Shown piece by piece: positions 47,501 to 59,411 of a DNA stretch of 64,000 nt. Made by a program: the position numbers and the translations under genes. How positions within the stretch are numbered: position 1 is the stretch's first letter; every line of letters begins with the position of its first letter. The DNA is taken from assembly GCA_029204225.1 (NCBI GenBank), contig CM055093.1, positions 45,556,338-45,620,337 of the forward strand, given 5' to 3'. Source of the stretch: Diphasiastrum complanatum (lineage: Eukaryota; Streptophyta; Lycopodiopsida; Lycopodiales; Lycopodiaceae). A model generated the notes under the pieces. The model ran no database searches, was not told the origin of the DNA, and worked only from the letters and a program-made list of their open reading frames with translations.

Positions 47501-47913
47501 GTATGGATGCTCATGGAATCTAAGCATGTAGCGTGCTCACTTTCATGTTCAGCCTTTCATCATGGTGCAAACCTTAAACTTTAAGACTGTCTTCAAAATT
47601 TATCCTTTAATGTTGACTTTCTTCCAATTCCATTGACTGACTTCAACCCATAGTATTGTCTTTGCAAGGCAAGACCAACAAAACCCTAGATTTTCAAGCT
47701 TTTCATATTGAAGGTTATGTTAACTGATTTCATGCTTTTTTAGGCTTTCAACAATGACAATTATATAAGCTTTCAATTAAAACTATATTCTGGTTGTGGG
47801 ATTATGTGAAACACACACGTTAATCAAAGAAAACTTATTGGCCTCTGCATTAGTCAAAACCTTAAGAATAAGTGGACCGATCAAAACGTGGGAATCACGT
47901 TTTCTCCGTCACT

Positions 47914-47949
<36 letters not shown>

Positions 47950-49360
47950 GTCCATGTGTGTATCTCTCTCCATCACCTCTTTCACCATTTTTAGTACAAG
48001 AACCCTAATTTAAAAAAAGAAAAACCTAACACACTAATTACACTATGTAAAAAATCTCACCATCTATCCCAAAACAATCACAAATATCAATGGAATACTC
48101 AAGCAAAAACCTGCTCCATCTACTTGGGAAAGGAAGACCCTTGTTTGTAGGCCTTCATCCTTGGCAGATAGATGTCTGAGGACCCTGCTATACTAAGGTG
48201 AAGGCCCAAGAGAAAGTCTCGGGCCTTTTCTTGTCTAATGCCACTGGAGAGGGGAAAAAAATTCTAGAGTTATTTCTTTTTGCGTTGTTATGCTTTTTGT
48301 GAAAAAATATCATATTTAAAACATTTCAAATGGATCAATAGGTCTTTAGCTAAATTTGATTGCACATCTATATTCATCTACAAGCTAGAAACTATGCTTT
48401 GATACAGCTATTTACAACAACAAATGTGTCATGTGCCAAAATTGCTCTGAAATGGTAGTTTTTAGGTACTTCACCAAAAACCTAGTTTTAAGTGACTAGA
48501 TGCAATGTAGGCCTTATTGACATAAGAAATATCTCTCTAAGTTGAAAATCATTGGGAGTTTTGAGCTCCAAAAAGACCTAGAAGAATTTGTGCAAAGATC
48601 CCCTTTGTATTTTACTGAAATATCATAACACTATTCTCAACTAATACATTTGACTTGCCCGGACCATAGCTTAGAAGTATGTCATGTAAGATATCATTGG
48701 AAAGTGCTCGTTGTGATCACTTTTTAACGCACCAAACTTCGCTGAAATCGGACTTACCACTAAAAAGTAATGCCATTTATAATGTGGACTCCAAAAGTTA
48801 CATTATGTAGAAGCCACTATGTCAAGAAACAATTGGGCCACAGTACATCAAAATTGTCAAATTAGATCAACTTAACTAGTTGAAATTTTCACATTTTCAC
48901 ATTTATTTTAGGCTTCTCATTTATTTGTTTATATATTTTTTGACTGAATGTGCATGTGGAAAGCCAATGACAAGCTACCACATGGTGCCTACCATCTCAG
49001 TGAAATTTTCATGTGTTAAGTGTCAAGTTTTCATTGGTTTTGTGAATTGTGTTAATAAAACTAAAAAAGTTTGTAGCTTTTGAAGATGCCTCTTGAATGC
49101 AAACAATTTAATGAGCACTTGACATTACCTATAGTGTGATTTGAGGGCCTTCCCTATTGTGAAGCGTCTAAGAGCACCTCACAAAGAGAAGACTAATCCT
49201 CAACAATCTTTTTGGTGGTTAGTTAAAAAAGGCTTGAGCTAAACTACATGCCTGAAGAATTATAAATCAAATGGGCCTTCAATGACATAAAGCATTGCTG
49301 GAAAATTGACGAAATAAAAAAGCCATGGTAACTAGAAGAAGAAAAATGTCTTAGACACTC
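44551..49360. other. Unassigned intergenic region
   Basis: No gene or element recognised. A short shared phrase (CCATAGTATTGTCTTTGCAAGG type) occurs near 46160-46205, 46670-46690 and 47640-47690, hinting at scattered copies of an unnamed repeat. Open frames at 45286-45696 and 45437-45874 lie on opposite strands of the same DNA and show no family motif. Confidence 0.4.
47916..47948. repeat. (CA)n microsatellite
   Basis: A clean array of about 33 bp. Confidence 0.97.
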
Positions 49361-50260
49361 ATTCTTTCAAAAGATTTATTGTTTTTATGATTAAAAAAAT
49401 TGCTATATTTAGAGTGCTTAGCAAGCATAAACTATTGCACTAGATAAATATTTCATCGTAAGAGATTTTTTGAAAATACTGACAAAAAAAATATCAAATT
49501 ATTTTTTATGTGATTGAATTTGTATTAAACGAATAATTTAGAGAATTGAAATATTATTAGATGAAAATTTTGACAATAGTTAGCTTTTTTAATTTTAATT
49601 TTGAAAAGTTATTATATTTTAAATATTTTAAGTTTTTGTATACATGATAAAATTAAGTTGTTTGCTATGATATCATGGATAATTGCAATATGACAATTAG
49701 AGTTCTTTATAAAAGTTACAAAACTTTTAAAATTGACTAATTTCAAAATTATATTTATATAAACTAATTATTTTAAAAAGATATTACTAACACACGTTAA
49801 AGACCTAAAATGTTCTCAAATAAATTACTTCTAAAAAATGTGGGATTAATGATTGACAAAATATTTATTTGATACTTTTTAAAAATTTCACTTGCAAAAG
49901 CAATGTTCCAAATGTTGTGTTACTTTTACAGCTTTTTTTTTTATAAAAACAAAAAAAATAAAAATTTGATGTTTTCTAGTTTACATTCATTATTCTCAAT
50001 AAAAGTTTTCTAAATTTACTAATTTTCAACTACATTTAACATTGTCAATAAAAATTTGATATTTTTTTAGTTACATTCATCGTTTTCAAATTTAATGTTT
50101 TTCAACCACATTCAGCATTTTTATTGAAATTCTAAAATTAAAAAACATGTATGATTTTTAAATCTAACACAATTAGTTAAAAAAAAATGATAACATTTTA
50201 AATAGTTATCATTAGAATATTGAAAAAAAAAATCTCATTTTCATAAAAAAAAAAAAAAAG
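49361..50260. other. Extremely AT-rich segment
   Basis: Long A and T runs with very little G or C and no coding frame of note. Possibly a matrix-attachment type region or decayed repeat; nothing in the sequence decides. Confidence 0.6.
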
Positions 50261-51292
50261 AGTACATGTTATGATGTACAAAAATGCTATGACTATATGT
50301 CTAAATTGTTGATTTGTTAGTAGAAAGTTGTTCATGGCTATGGTGCTCAAATTGATGCTAGTAGTACACAATGCATATTTCGTCTCGATATGTTTCATAG
50401 TTCTAGTTAGCACTCAATGTGAGCTAAGTGCTTTGCAACATATATTCTATAGATTCATAGACTCATTGACTTGAAAATAACAAGGTGGAGTTCATTAGAG
50501 ACTACACTAAAATGATGGAAAATGCATCTTTGATTGCAATAGAGAAACTTAGAGCCCGACGAGGGCCTTTGAAAAAGATGTTCTTTTATTTATTTTTTCT
50601 TATTTTCGTTGCCATGTGGACCAATTGAAACCTTAGCTTCGGGGTTCTACGTAACGTAGAATTTTTCAAATATAAATAAAATAAAAACTTTTTAAATATA
50701 TTGTTGTTTCGTCGGGCAGCATGTGGAAATGCCATTGGTTGATGAGGCCTGCCCTTCCAGCTCATCACTGCCCGAAGAGACCCCAAAATATTGAAAATGA
50801 ATATGACAGATGGTTGAGATGAGAAAATCGATGTACCATTAATATATATGCATTGCCAAACCATGGTTAACAAGGTTAACCAGAGTTAATTTGTGGCGCT
50901 AAATAGATTAGTGTTTCAAATTTTTGCCAACAATTTTTCTCAGATTCATGGCTTTTTGTATACGCAAATTTTCAGATTCATAGTTTATTGTTTCAGATTT
51001 TTGCATGCAAATTACGAATGGCGCCATCAAGGAAACCGTGCTCCTCAATCGACTCTGTGCTTCTATTCAACGAGACAGATGATAATGGAAGATGGGTGCC
51101 AAGAAAATATTCAAAATACTCTTGGGTTTTGATGCATCCATCATCAAGAGGAGCATTTTGAAAAAGAAAAAAAGTCAAAACTATCATTTCGATTTTATTG
51201 GAAGGCCAGAATTTTGGATTTCAGAACATCATCAGGAGGAAAATCTATTTCTGAAATTCTAGTCCAACATGTATATATGCATTCAAAAATAA
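50261..51292. other. Unassigned intergenic region
   Basis: No recognisable gene or element end. Confidence 0.4.
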
Positions 51293-51655
51293 ATGTGCAA
51301 GGATTCAATTGTCAAGATCACAAAAAAAACAATTGTGAGTATTGATGTTTTTGATACTTTGATTTTTGTCATTCATAAATATCTAATAGTAAACTTGCCA
51401 ACTGATCATTTTTCTCTTGCAGATTTATATCCATCCAACATAAATGAATGGGAGCCGAGTGGACCTTTAGCAGGTGTGTTAGATGTTATTCACATTGATA
51501 TTGGACATTTGCAATATCGAGGTAGAACTGCAAAAGATCTAGTTGATAGTGAGATCTTTTTTTATGAATCAATGTACATTCTTGATACAAAAGAAAATTT
51601 TAGACAAATAGTACCAAGGAGGAGCTGGACGAATAACAGGAGGAGGAAGGGGTGA
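51293..51655 (+). other. Possible exon of an unrecognised protein (120-codon frame)
   Basis: An open frame that lies tail-to-tail with the histone H3-like gene, 105 bp away. A strong splice-acceptor-like sequence (TTTTTCTCTTGCAG, ending 51422) sits within it, so the real exon, if any, may start at 51423. From there the frame reads YPSNINEWEPSGPLAGVLD and then HLQYRGRTAKDLVDSEIFF, ending in a basic RRRKG tail. I do not recognise the family, and no downstream donor or partner exon was identified. It may be chance. Confidence 0.25.
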
Positions 51656-51760
51656 AGATTTTCGATCTAAGTTAGATTCTCCAACATCTGACTCAGAGCT
51701 CAAGAAGACACGGGGTCTCTTGGCCGGGATACGTCTAGGAGGAAGGGAAGCAGGTGGCCT

Positions 51761-52249
51761 TCAAGATCTAGCCTTCTTGGGGACAGAGTGCTTTCTCTTC
51801 CTCCTAGAAGTAGAAGACACGTTGGTTCTATCCATAGGCAAGTCTTTGGAGGTGCTAGCATTATCAACATGCAGACCAGAATATCTATCCCGAATCCTTT
51901 TGAGAATGACGAAATCCTTTGGCATGATGGTGACACGCTTACCATGCACTGCCAAAAAACAAAAATCCTCAATAAATTAGGATAGAATATCTTCTACAGC
52001 ACCTTGTAAGGCCTGCATGGCTGTCACGACAAAACGAACATTCAGCCCAAGTGACAGAGTGACATTCCGAACGGATCGGCCGAAAGGAGCTCTAGGGATC
52101 AACAATTCAGTTGATCTCTGGAGTTTTCTGATCTCCTTCAGCCAGACTTGCTTCCTACCACGCCTACGGCCAGTACCAGGGGGAACACGGAAATGGGATG
52201 GTTGTACAGTGGTTATGGCACGGGCAATAGATTTGGTCCTGGCCATCAT
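51761..52249 (-). pseudogene. Divergent histone H3-like gene, intronless, one in-frame stop
   Basis: Minus strand, ATG at 52249 (or 52246, giving the canonical MARTK start). A shortened N-terminal tail leads into an H3 fold: WLKEIRKLQRSTELLIP, PFGRSVRNV, LNVRFVVTAMQALQGAVEDI, then AVHGKRVTIMPKDFVILKRI. A single TAA falls between ILS and FIEDF, where canonical H3 has a glycine; the same frame continues on both sides, so it looks like a nonsense mutation. Canonical H3 ends soon after the RRIRG segment. Here about 35 extra residues follow, including basic SRRKRKHS and PKKARS. The loop-1 length is that of ordinary H3, which argues against a clear CENH3. It could be a retrocopy or a dying variant gene. 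Confidence 0.8.
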
Positions 52250-52990
52250 TCTCAGAAGAAGAACATTTACAAAAAAAAAGTCTGAACAAAAGAAAAGTGG
52301 TTGAAAACAAAAAAATTTGCGATAAAAGAGCGCTAGAGATCGATATTAGAACTGAATATCGGTTTCGAACACAAGATCTACACAGATTATTTTACAAAGA
52401 GATGCGCGCTCGAAAGCGATATTGCACAACCAACAGTATCGGACTCGAGCGCACTATGAGAGGGCGGAAGCTTGAACGGTGAAAGAGTGCACTTGAGAGC
52501 GATATCGGGAGCTAAAAGTGAAAATTTTGCAAAAAAACTAAAAATTCTGAGGACTTATATGTACAAAATTTTTGCACGTGTGAAAAGACGATGAAGACAT
52601 GTGTCGTTAGATTATTGAGCCATGTGCAATGTCCGTACTGACAATGATGACCCAATTATGAGGCCACGTGGGCTGAGACACTTGCGTGAGTCCATTCTCG
52701 ACGTGTGTCATTCTCGCACGTGACATATGTCAGATCAATCATTCTAGATACGACGCATTTATTTTCACCAATCAGAAGTCGACACGTGTTCCTTCGCCAC
52801 TCCTCCACACGTGCAAAAAATTTTTTATAAATAGGTCTTTTTTTGCTCAGATTTTCACACAAATTTACAATTTTTTTGCCGGGTATCGATTTCAAGCGCA
52901 CTGCTTGCTCTCATTACCCTTGTTGACTATTTTGCGTTTGGATCCGATACTACATCTTTTGGTATCAAACTCAACAAAACAAATTCAACC
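52250..52990. promoter_or_regulatory. Head-to-head inverted-repeat promoter region with five CACGTG boxes
   Basis: Left (52480-52585) and right (52806-52915) blocks are imperfect inverted repeats. Reading outwards, both contain AAAATTTTTGCACGTGTG-type sequence, a TATA-like word, then CGATAT/CGAT and CAAG-GCACT. The centre holds CACGTG at 52575, 52665, 52717, 52783 and 52808, and a CCAAT at 52769. On the right TATAAATA lies at 52826; on the left the minus strand has ATATAAG near 52552. The left half leads into the H3-like gene; the right half leads into a gypsy LTR. It may be a divergent promoter from an inverted duplication, or a foldback element. Confidence 0.6.
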
Positions 52991-53004
52991 TTTTCAAGAT
53001 TAAC

Positions 53005-53954
53005 TGTATATGACTATTATAATGCAAGAATAGGAGGCCAATAGCTTAATATAGGCTGCATGGAAATCCTAAGAGGAATATTCTCTCTTTGGAGAGAGAA
53101 TACTTACCATGGAAACTCGCCCATCTCCCTATTGGAATTCCAGATTTTTGAGCCAGGTTTCCTCTCCTCTCTTGCATTCATTCACCTTGGCATGGGGGTG
53201 AAGTAGTTAGGGTGTTGACTAGCAATTTCCTGTTGGTTGGGTGGTCTTGCTCCACAGGTGTCCTTTTGGTTGTTTTGCAACAGGATCTAGTCTGATCTTC
53301 ATAAGGCGATCCTTACAGTGGTATCAGAGCAAGGATTTGCATCCATGGGAAAGATGGAACTGCTTCTTATTTTTCTCAGTTTTTGGAGGTTTCTCCTTGC
53401 ATGTTACTTCCAGTTGGTGGAATTGATCACGAAGTAGGTGGCTTCTCTAAATTTGGTGTACTGTTAGCCTAAAGATCATAATTATGCAAAGGAATTTTTA
53501 CGGTTTTAGTGAATTTTTCACCTAGAATTCATGTTTTTTGCTTGGAATTGATTATAGGTACTGATGTAGTACGTTTTCAAGATTGTACTTGCTGTTTTAC
53601 AGCCATTAAACTCTAGTTGAACTCTAAAAGAAAAGCTAAACTATAAGAATCGCCTTATGAAGATCGGACTAGATCCTGTTTTAGAACAACCAAAAGGCCA
53701 CCTGTGGAGCAAAACCACCCAACCAACAAGAAATGGCTAGTCAATACCATAACCAATTCACCCCCATGCCACGGTGCATGAATGCAAGAGAGGAGAGGAA
53801 ACCAAGCTCAAGAATCTGAAATTCCAATAGGGAGATGGGCGAGTTTCCATGGTAAGTATTCCCTCTCCAAAGAGAGAATATTTCCCTTAGGATTCCCATG
53901 CAGCCTATATTAAGCTATTGACCTCCTATTCTTGCATTATAGCAGTCATACACC
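53005..53954. mobile_element. Inverted pair of gypsy-like LTRs around a primer-binding site
   Basis: Arm 1 (53005-53318) is an LTR in plus orientation, ending next to TGGTATCAGAGC at 53320. Arm 2 (53643-53954) is the reverse complement of the same LTR. Paired blocks include GCTTAATATAGGCTGCATGG, CCATCTCCCTATTGGAATT and CTTCATAAGGCGAT. The spacer of about 325 bp holds only the primer site and leader. The arms could fold into a hairpin of about 300 bp if transcribed. Confidence 0.8.
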
Positions 53955-56124
53955 ATGCAAGTGCTCCTATGTCCAATTATAGGTTTGGGCTCTCATATGA
54001 TTATTAATTACCTTTATAGGCCAAGCTCGGAATGATGTCCAGTCTAGTAACATCACCTTCATGTAACCTCAATTTACATGAATCTTTGGGTGAAATGTCA
54101 CCTTTTATTGGAAACCAATGTCCAAAACTTAAAGATCCAAACAATTATAGTCCAAGACTATCCACAATTTCTTGCAGACCTGTCATAAATGCTTCTTGGT
54201 ACAAATACACTTAGAATTTTTTCAAAAACTAAGGTACAAAAACTCATCCCACCAAAATCTCTTAGGAGATCCATCAAGATAAAAATGACTTTAACTCAAT
54301 CCCGAGTCCCATAGATACTCTCTTGAGTTAAGTGCTCTTATTCCTAGCAACATATGCAAGAAAATAACAACCTTCAATCTTGATAGATATGTTTGTCTCC
54401 TAATTAGTTGGAGATTTAGGCTAAAAACGGTACACAAGCATCCCTTGACTACAATTTGTAGTAGAATTCCATCCACTAAAATAAGCAAATTCCTCATAAG
54501 TGAACAAATTACTTAAAGAACATGCCCGTGAGATCCACACAATCTCAAATATGTACAAAAGTAAAGAAATTTAGAGTTCAAATAATATATCTAAATCCTT
54601 AACTTTTCCAATTGATCAAGAATTACTCACTACTTAAGAATCATCATATTCCCATATAATTTTCTAGCGTCCATTAAGTGTCAATTTATGATTCCTCGAT
54701 CATAACATTTAGAATCTTATGATTCGTCAATCATAATTTACAGGATTCCAAAATCATACTTAATCATTAAAAGGTACTGGAGTATATGTACAACATACCA
54801 CTCAAGAAATACAAGAATCATTCTGAAATCTTTTCCATAAGGAAAATTACTGAATTCCAAGAATATTCTTCTAACCCATTCTTAACTAGATTATGAGTTC
54901 TAAATTCTACAATCAACCAAGTAATTAAAGACCATTATAACATCTGCCTTTAACAATATAAACTTTATACAATCACCTAGAAAAACATCTACATATTACA
55001 AAGTTCTATTGAATTCCAACTGAATTCAATGGTTATCCTTGATATTAGTTAGACTCTGTCATCCAATATGAGTTCACTGGGATACAATCAATAACTTAGG
55101 ATATTTTTCCATCAAAAAATATTCTATATCAAGAATCCTCTATATTTAATGCACACAACTCTCATAAATGAATCCAGATGACTCACTAATCATGTTTCTT
55201 ATAAGCAATATAGATCAAAATAAACAGTTCCTGGTGAATTCTCTTCACATTGCTTATTCAACCAATTAACTTTCAAACATGAGTAATCCAATTACTCAAG
55301 TCAATTGTAAATGATTCAGAAATCTTAAATGTCTAAATGTCAACTAGTATAACACCACATCTAGATTAGGAGTAATCCAACTACTCAAACTCAATTGTAG
55401 ATGATTCAGAAATCTTAAATGTCTAGGTGCAGATCTCAATTATACATGTATAACACCACATTTAGATCTTCTTCTAAACCATAAATAAGTTAATGAATTA
55501 TCCTTTCCACAGAAAGAAACCTTAATCTGCAAGTAAATGTTCCTCGCATTACTTGTTCATATGTCTATGCACTATGACTAGTTTAAGTATACGATATAAA
55601 CTCAGTACATAGGAAACACATAGTAGAACCACAAGATTAAGATGTATATAAAGAAACATATCCAACTATGTTCCTATACATAAACATAGGCGATCAACTG
55701 GCAGATATTCATAATCCGCATATGTTACTCACATAATTCATTGAGAATGTTGCAACTCAGCTACAACCAAACTCTATTTCTCATGAGTAAATAACATATC
55801 TGGGAAATCTTTGAAGCACATAATTCCACATCACAAGTTTTCCAACCATCTAACTCTTATTAACAAAATTTCTTCTACCCATCAGCCTACATAAAATCCT
55901 AGTGTACAAACCAAGATTAGGCTAACTTATACATACATCTTTGGGCATAAAGTTAAGATTAAAGTTTTATTCCTCTGATTTAATCCACAACAAAATGGTA
56001 CTTGGTAACAATTAGTGAACTACATGCAAGCACTAAAAGTTCTGATTTCAGTAAAATATGGATTCTATAGCCCATTTCTAGTCCAAAGACCAATTTTTGG
56101 TTTAAAATCACTATCTAATCATCC
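53955..56124. other. Unassigned AT-rich intergenic region
   Basis: Contains repeated phrases such as ATGATTCAGAAATCTTAAAT (near 55310 and 55405) but no coding motif. Probably decayed LTR-retrotransposon interior, similar in feel to 18721-20828. Confidence 0.35.
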
Positions 56125-58204
56125 TGTTGACTATTCAACCAACATGCAATCGCACTTACTGCTTATTAGCAGAAGTGCATCAAACAGAGTTTTCAGTTAC
56201 TATAGATAGTTTAGAGTATGCGGTTTTATCCACAATTGTCTTGTGCTCTCATCATCTGATTTGTACATTCTACTTACTGAATCAATCTATCTTTTTTATT
56301 GTGTTCAGTATTATGTCAGAATGTATGCATCTCTGTGATTATTTGTAACTGATAAATCTCTTATTGTTTTGTCTGATAATTCAATACTTCATTGTTTGGC
56401 TATGAAATCAATATAGTGCTAACAATTTCAAAGTTGTTTGTTATAAAATTGAATGTGACTTATATCATTATGCTTTGTTCAATATTGATAGGCATAGTCA
56501 TGCATTAGGAAAGGAGACAAGTTCGTTGTGCTCGATAAGTCGTTTACAATCTTTGACTTGTCGAACCGATTCATTTCTTTTTCCTTCTTTTTCCAACATG
56601 GTATCAAGGTGACTATTATATCATAGCTCTACTACTTGATATATTTTGCGATATCAAAGTGATATCTTTATATACTTTTTGTTGTATCATATTCTTCAAT
56701 TTGTGCTATCAAATTTCAATATCAGATTATTGATAACGCAACACGGCATCATTCTTAACGTCATCAATTTATCGACAGACTAAAGATCCAAATGGATTCT
56801 CAAAGTAAAGTCGGTCTCATCGTAGACAAGCTAAATGGATCCAATTACTATTTGCGAGAATTTAAGATGAAGACCGCAGCTAATCGCCAATGAGTTGTGG
56901 GATGTTGTCAAAGGTATCGAAGTGAAGCTTGAAGACGACACAACCGACTCAAAGTGAAAGTCAAAAGATGGTAAAGCTTTCACGCTTATTATCCTCAATA
57001 TATCAGACACTCAAATTGGCAACAAATCTGAAGCTAAGACTTCGAAAGAAATATGGGACATCATGAGCTCACAATATGATGTGAGAGACGTAACTTCTAG
57101 GTTACATATAAGAAGAAAATTCTTCACTCTTAAGATGTCGAATGGTGATTCACTTCATAATCACGTTAATCAGTTTAAGAATCTCTTACAATAGAGGGTC
57201 GTTGTTCATCAACGATCAAGACACAATCATGACATTGCTTTCAAGCTTGCCCTCTACATACGAGAACTGGGTGATGATCATATCGGCACACTCAGATTTA
57301 ACTCTTACTAGAGTTATCACTATGTTGCTGCAAGAAGACAATCGAAGAAGTCGACATTTCATCGACTTCATCATCTCATGCTCTATATGTGAACAAAGGC
57401 TCAAAACAACAGAAGCAGAAAAGCTCTAAGTAGTCTGCATCAAATCAGAAACTGACGCAAAGTCAAGAACAATTATCAAATCCACAGTTGAAAGAAGATG
57501 TTATGTAAGTATTGCAAGTGCACTAATCATGAGATCCAGGATTGCAGAGTGTTAAAGGCAAAGAATGCCAGCAAGAAACATGATCAACAAGCAAATGCAG
57601 TCACATCATCTCTCGACATCGACATGGACAAAGGAGCATTTATGGTCAAAGACCAAAAGGCACTATTGGATAATTTTTGGTTTCTAGATTCTAGAGCTAC
57701 TCAACATATGACCAATCATCGTGAGCATTTTCACTCCTATGTGCCTTACAACGTTCATCTTGGTGACGATAGCATCACACTATCAAAGGTGAAGGCATTG
57801 TAAGATTGAAGTTCCAACATAATCGATTCAAACTACTATCAAATGTTTTGTATGTACCTAAACTCTCTACAAATGTATTGTTAGCAAGTAGAATCACTTA
57901 TTTAGGTCATAGGATAGAGTTTGAGTCTGATCAATGCCAAATTATCGATAGGACAAATAAGATCCTTGCACTCGGCAAGAGGCATACATACTTATGTAGA
58001 TTGGCACATTGTTATTTTAACACTAGTCAAGCCTTGAAAATCTCTATTCTTGTCAATGAAATATTACTATGGCATCAAAGATTAGGACACTTGAATCATA
58101 CATCTGTGAACATGTCTAGACAATCCCTAGTACTTGATCTCAACTATCCAACCAACAAAGTCAACCTCCTATCTATCATAGCTGCATCCTTGGAAGCAGA
58201 CTAG
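56125..58204 (+). mobile_element. Ty1/copia fragment, plus strand: 5' LTR, primer site, gag, protease, pre-integrase
   Basis: A candidate 474-bp LTR (56125-56598) starts TGTTG and ends CAACA. It is followed at once by TGGTATCA, a partly mutated primer-binding site. Gag begins at 56791. The coding sequence continues to the GAG-pre-integrase domain and is then lost near 58204; integrase, RT, RNase H and 3' LTR are absent. Confidence 0.65.
56791..58204 (+). pseudogene. Copia gag, protease and pre-integrase remnant
   Basis: Frames start with MDSQSKVGLIVDKLNGSNYY, then ANELWDVVKGIEVKL, KTSKEIWDIMSSQYD and FTLKMSNGDSLHNHVNQFKN, a UBN2-type copia gag. The zinc knuckle CKYCKCTNHEIQDC lies at about 57502. 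The protease motif reads FWFLDSRATQHMT, with Arg replacing the Gly of the DSGA active site. The pre-integrase part shows NVLYVPKLSTNVLLA and LLWHQRLGHLNHTSV. Frameshifts near 56880 and 57190 and a stop near 57800 disable it. Confidence 0.85.
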
Positions 58205-59411
58205 GATTCCTTTTAGATCAATTCATAGGCATGCAAATAAAGATGTTTTAGATGTACTTGATCACAGCTTCGAAGTCGCTGGATCGAAAGACTCGATTAC
58301 ATAGCCATGCACAAATTCATTGAGTTATAGATTTAGATTTTATTTGCAAAAGCATAAAGTGTCTAGGTGATTGGAACAATGAATTCGACTTATGCTAGCA
58401 ATCACACGAATAGTTTAATCTACGAATAATTTATCTGCAAGCATGAATCTATCTGAACATGAATGAAATAAGCATTCAATCATAGCATGACTCGAATTAC
58501 GGAACGAATATTAGTTAGTCAGGAATGATAACAGTCTAAATGCAGATAGAGAACAATTGCACTCTAGATGTTTAATCATTAATTCAACGATTAACCTTAC
58601 AATTGATAACTTGATGTGTATTTGTATAGATGGCTAGCTAGTTACAAGAATGGTTAATCTGTACATTGAAATTAGATTAATTTACTACGTATTGTTGTTA
58701 GTCATGACGATGGCACGATTGAGCCTCCTTCTGATCGACTCGACTTGAGAGTGACAGATGAGCTCAAATTAGTTGTGTTTGCTTAATGGTCATCGTTCCC
58801 GAATAGAAAACATTCGAGGCGGTAGATAGTCGACGTGGCAGAATGCTGAGTAGTCAAGAGTCAAATTCGTCAAAATGTTCAACGTGGCGAATGCCGAATA
58901 GCTGAGGTGGTCGAACACTTTTGTGTCATCAAGTTTCTATCACGAATTTCTTTGTACTTTTGCAGACTGATATAAAACGAGAGTAATTCTACAGAGTGTG
59001 CAACTATATAGGTATCTTGTCGAATCGAAGATATTCACTAGTCGTGATGTCGTCATATAGCCGAACTATCGAAACTCTCTCGAATTATTAAACTCTTTAG
59101 TTTCAAAATCGACTATTCCTAACGGTTGGCCAAAAAACTTTTCTAAGGCATTTATAAGACAGTGTCGTCTTTTTTGCAGAAATGCAAAAAATGCAACAGT
59201 GTTGGGAGAGTTGGCCAGAATCATTTTCTAAGTGTTTTTGACTTAGTGCTGAATTTTTCCTCATGATCCAAAAATGCGAACTATGCAACAAAACAATTCA
59301 AAAATGCAGACTGTGCGAAACATAGTTCAAAATGCTACGTTCAAAAAAAAATAGCAAAGGAAAGACTAAGAAAAATGCTAAGGCTTTGAAAGATAAAAAC
59401 TTTCAGTTTCT
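58205..59411. other. Unassigned region between two copia elements
   Basis: No coding motif. GATATAAAACGAGAG near 58970 is TATA-like, and the stretch 58700-59100 may be part of an LTR, but no partner copy was found to prove it. Confidence 0.35.

Noticed and set aside
51930-51990. A 54-bp intron removing the stop in the H3-like gene
   Set aside because: A GTGCTG donor and a TTTTTTGGCAG acceptor exist, but the segment aligns with H3 codons in frame and would be shorter than usual plant introns.
51761-52249. Calling the H3-like gene a centromeric CENH3
   Set aside because: Loop 1 has the ordinary H3 length and the N-tail begins like canonical H3. Divergence alone does not prove a centromeric role.
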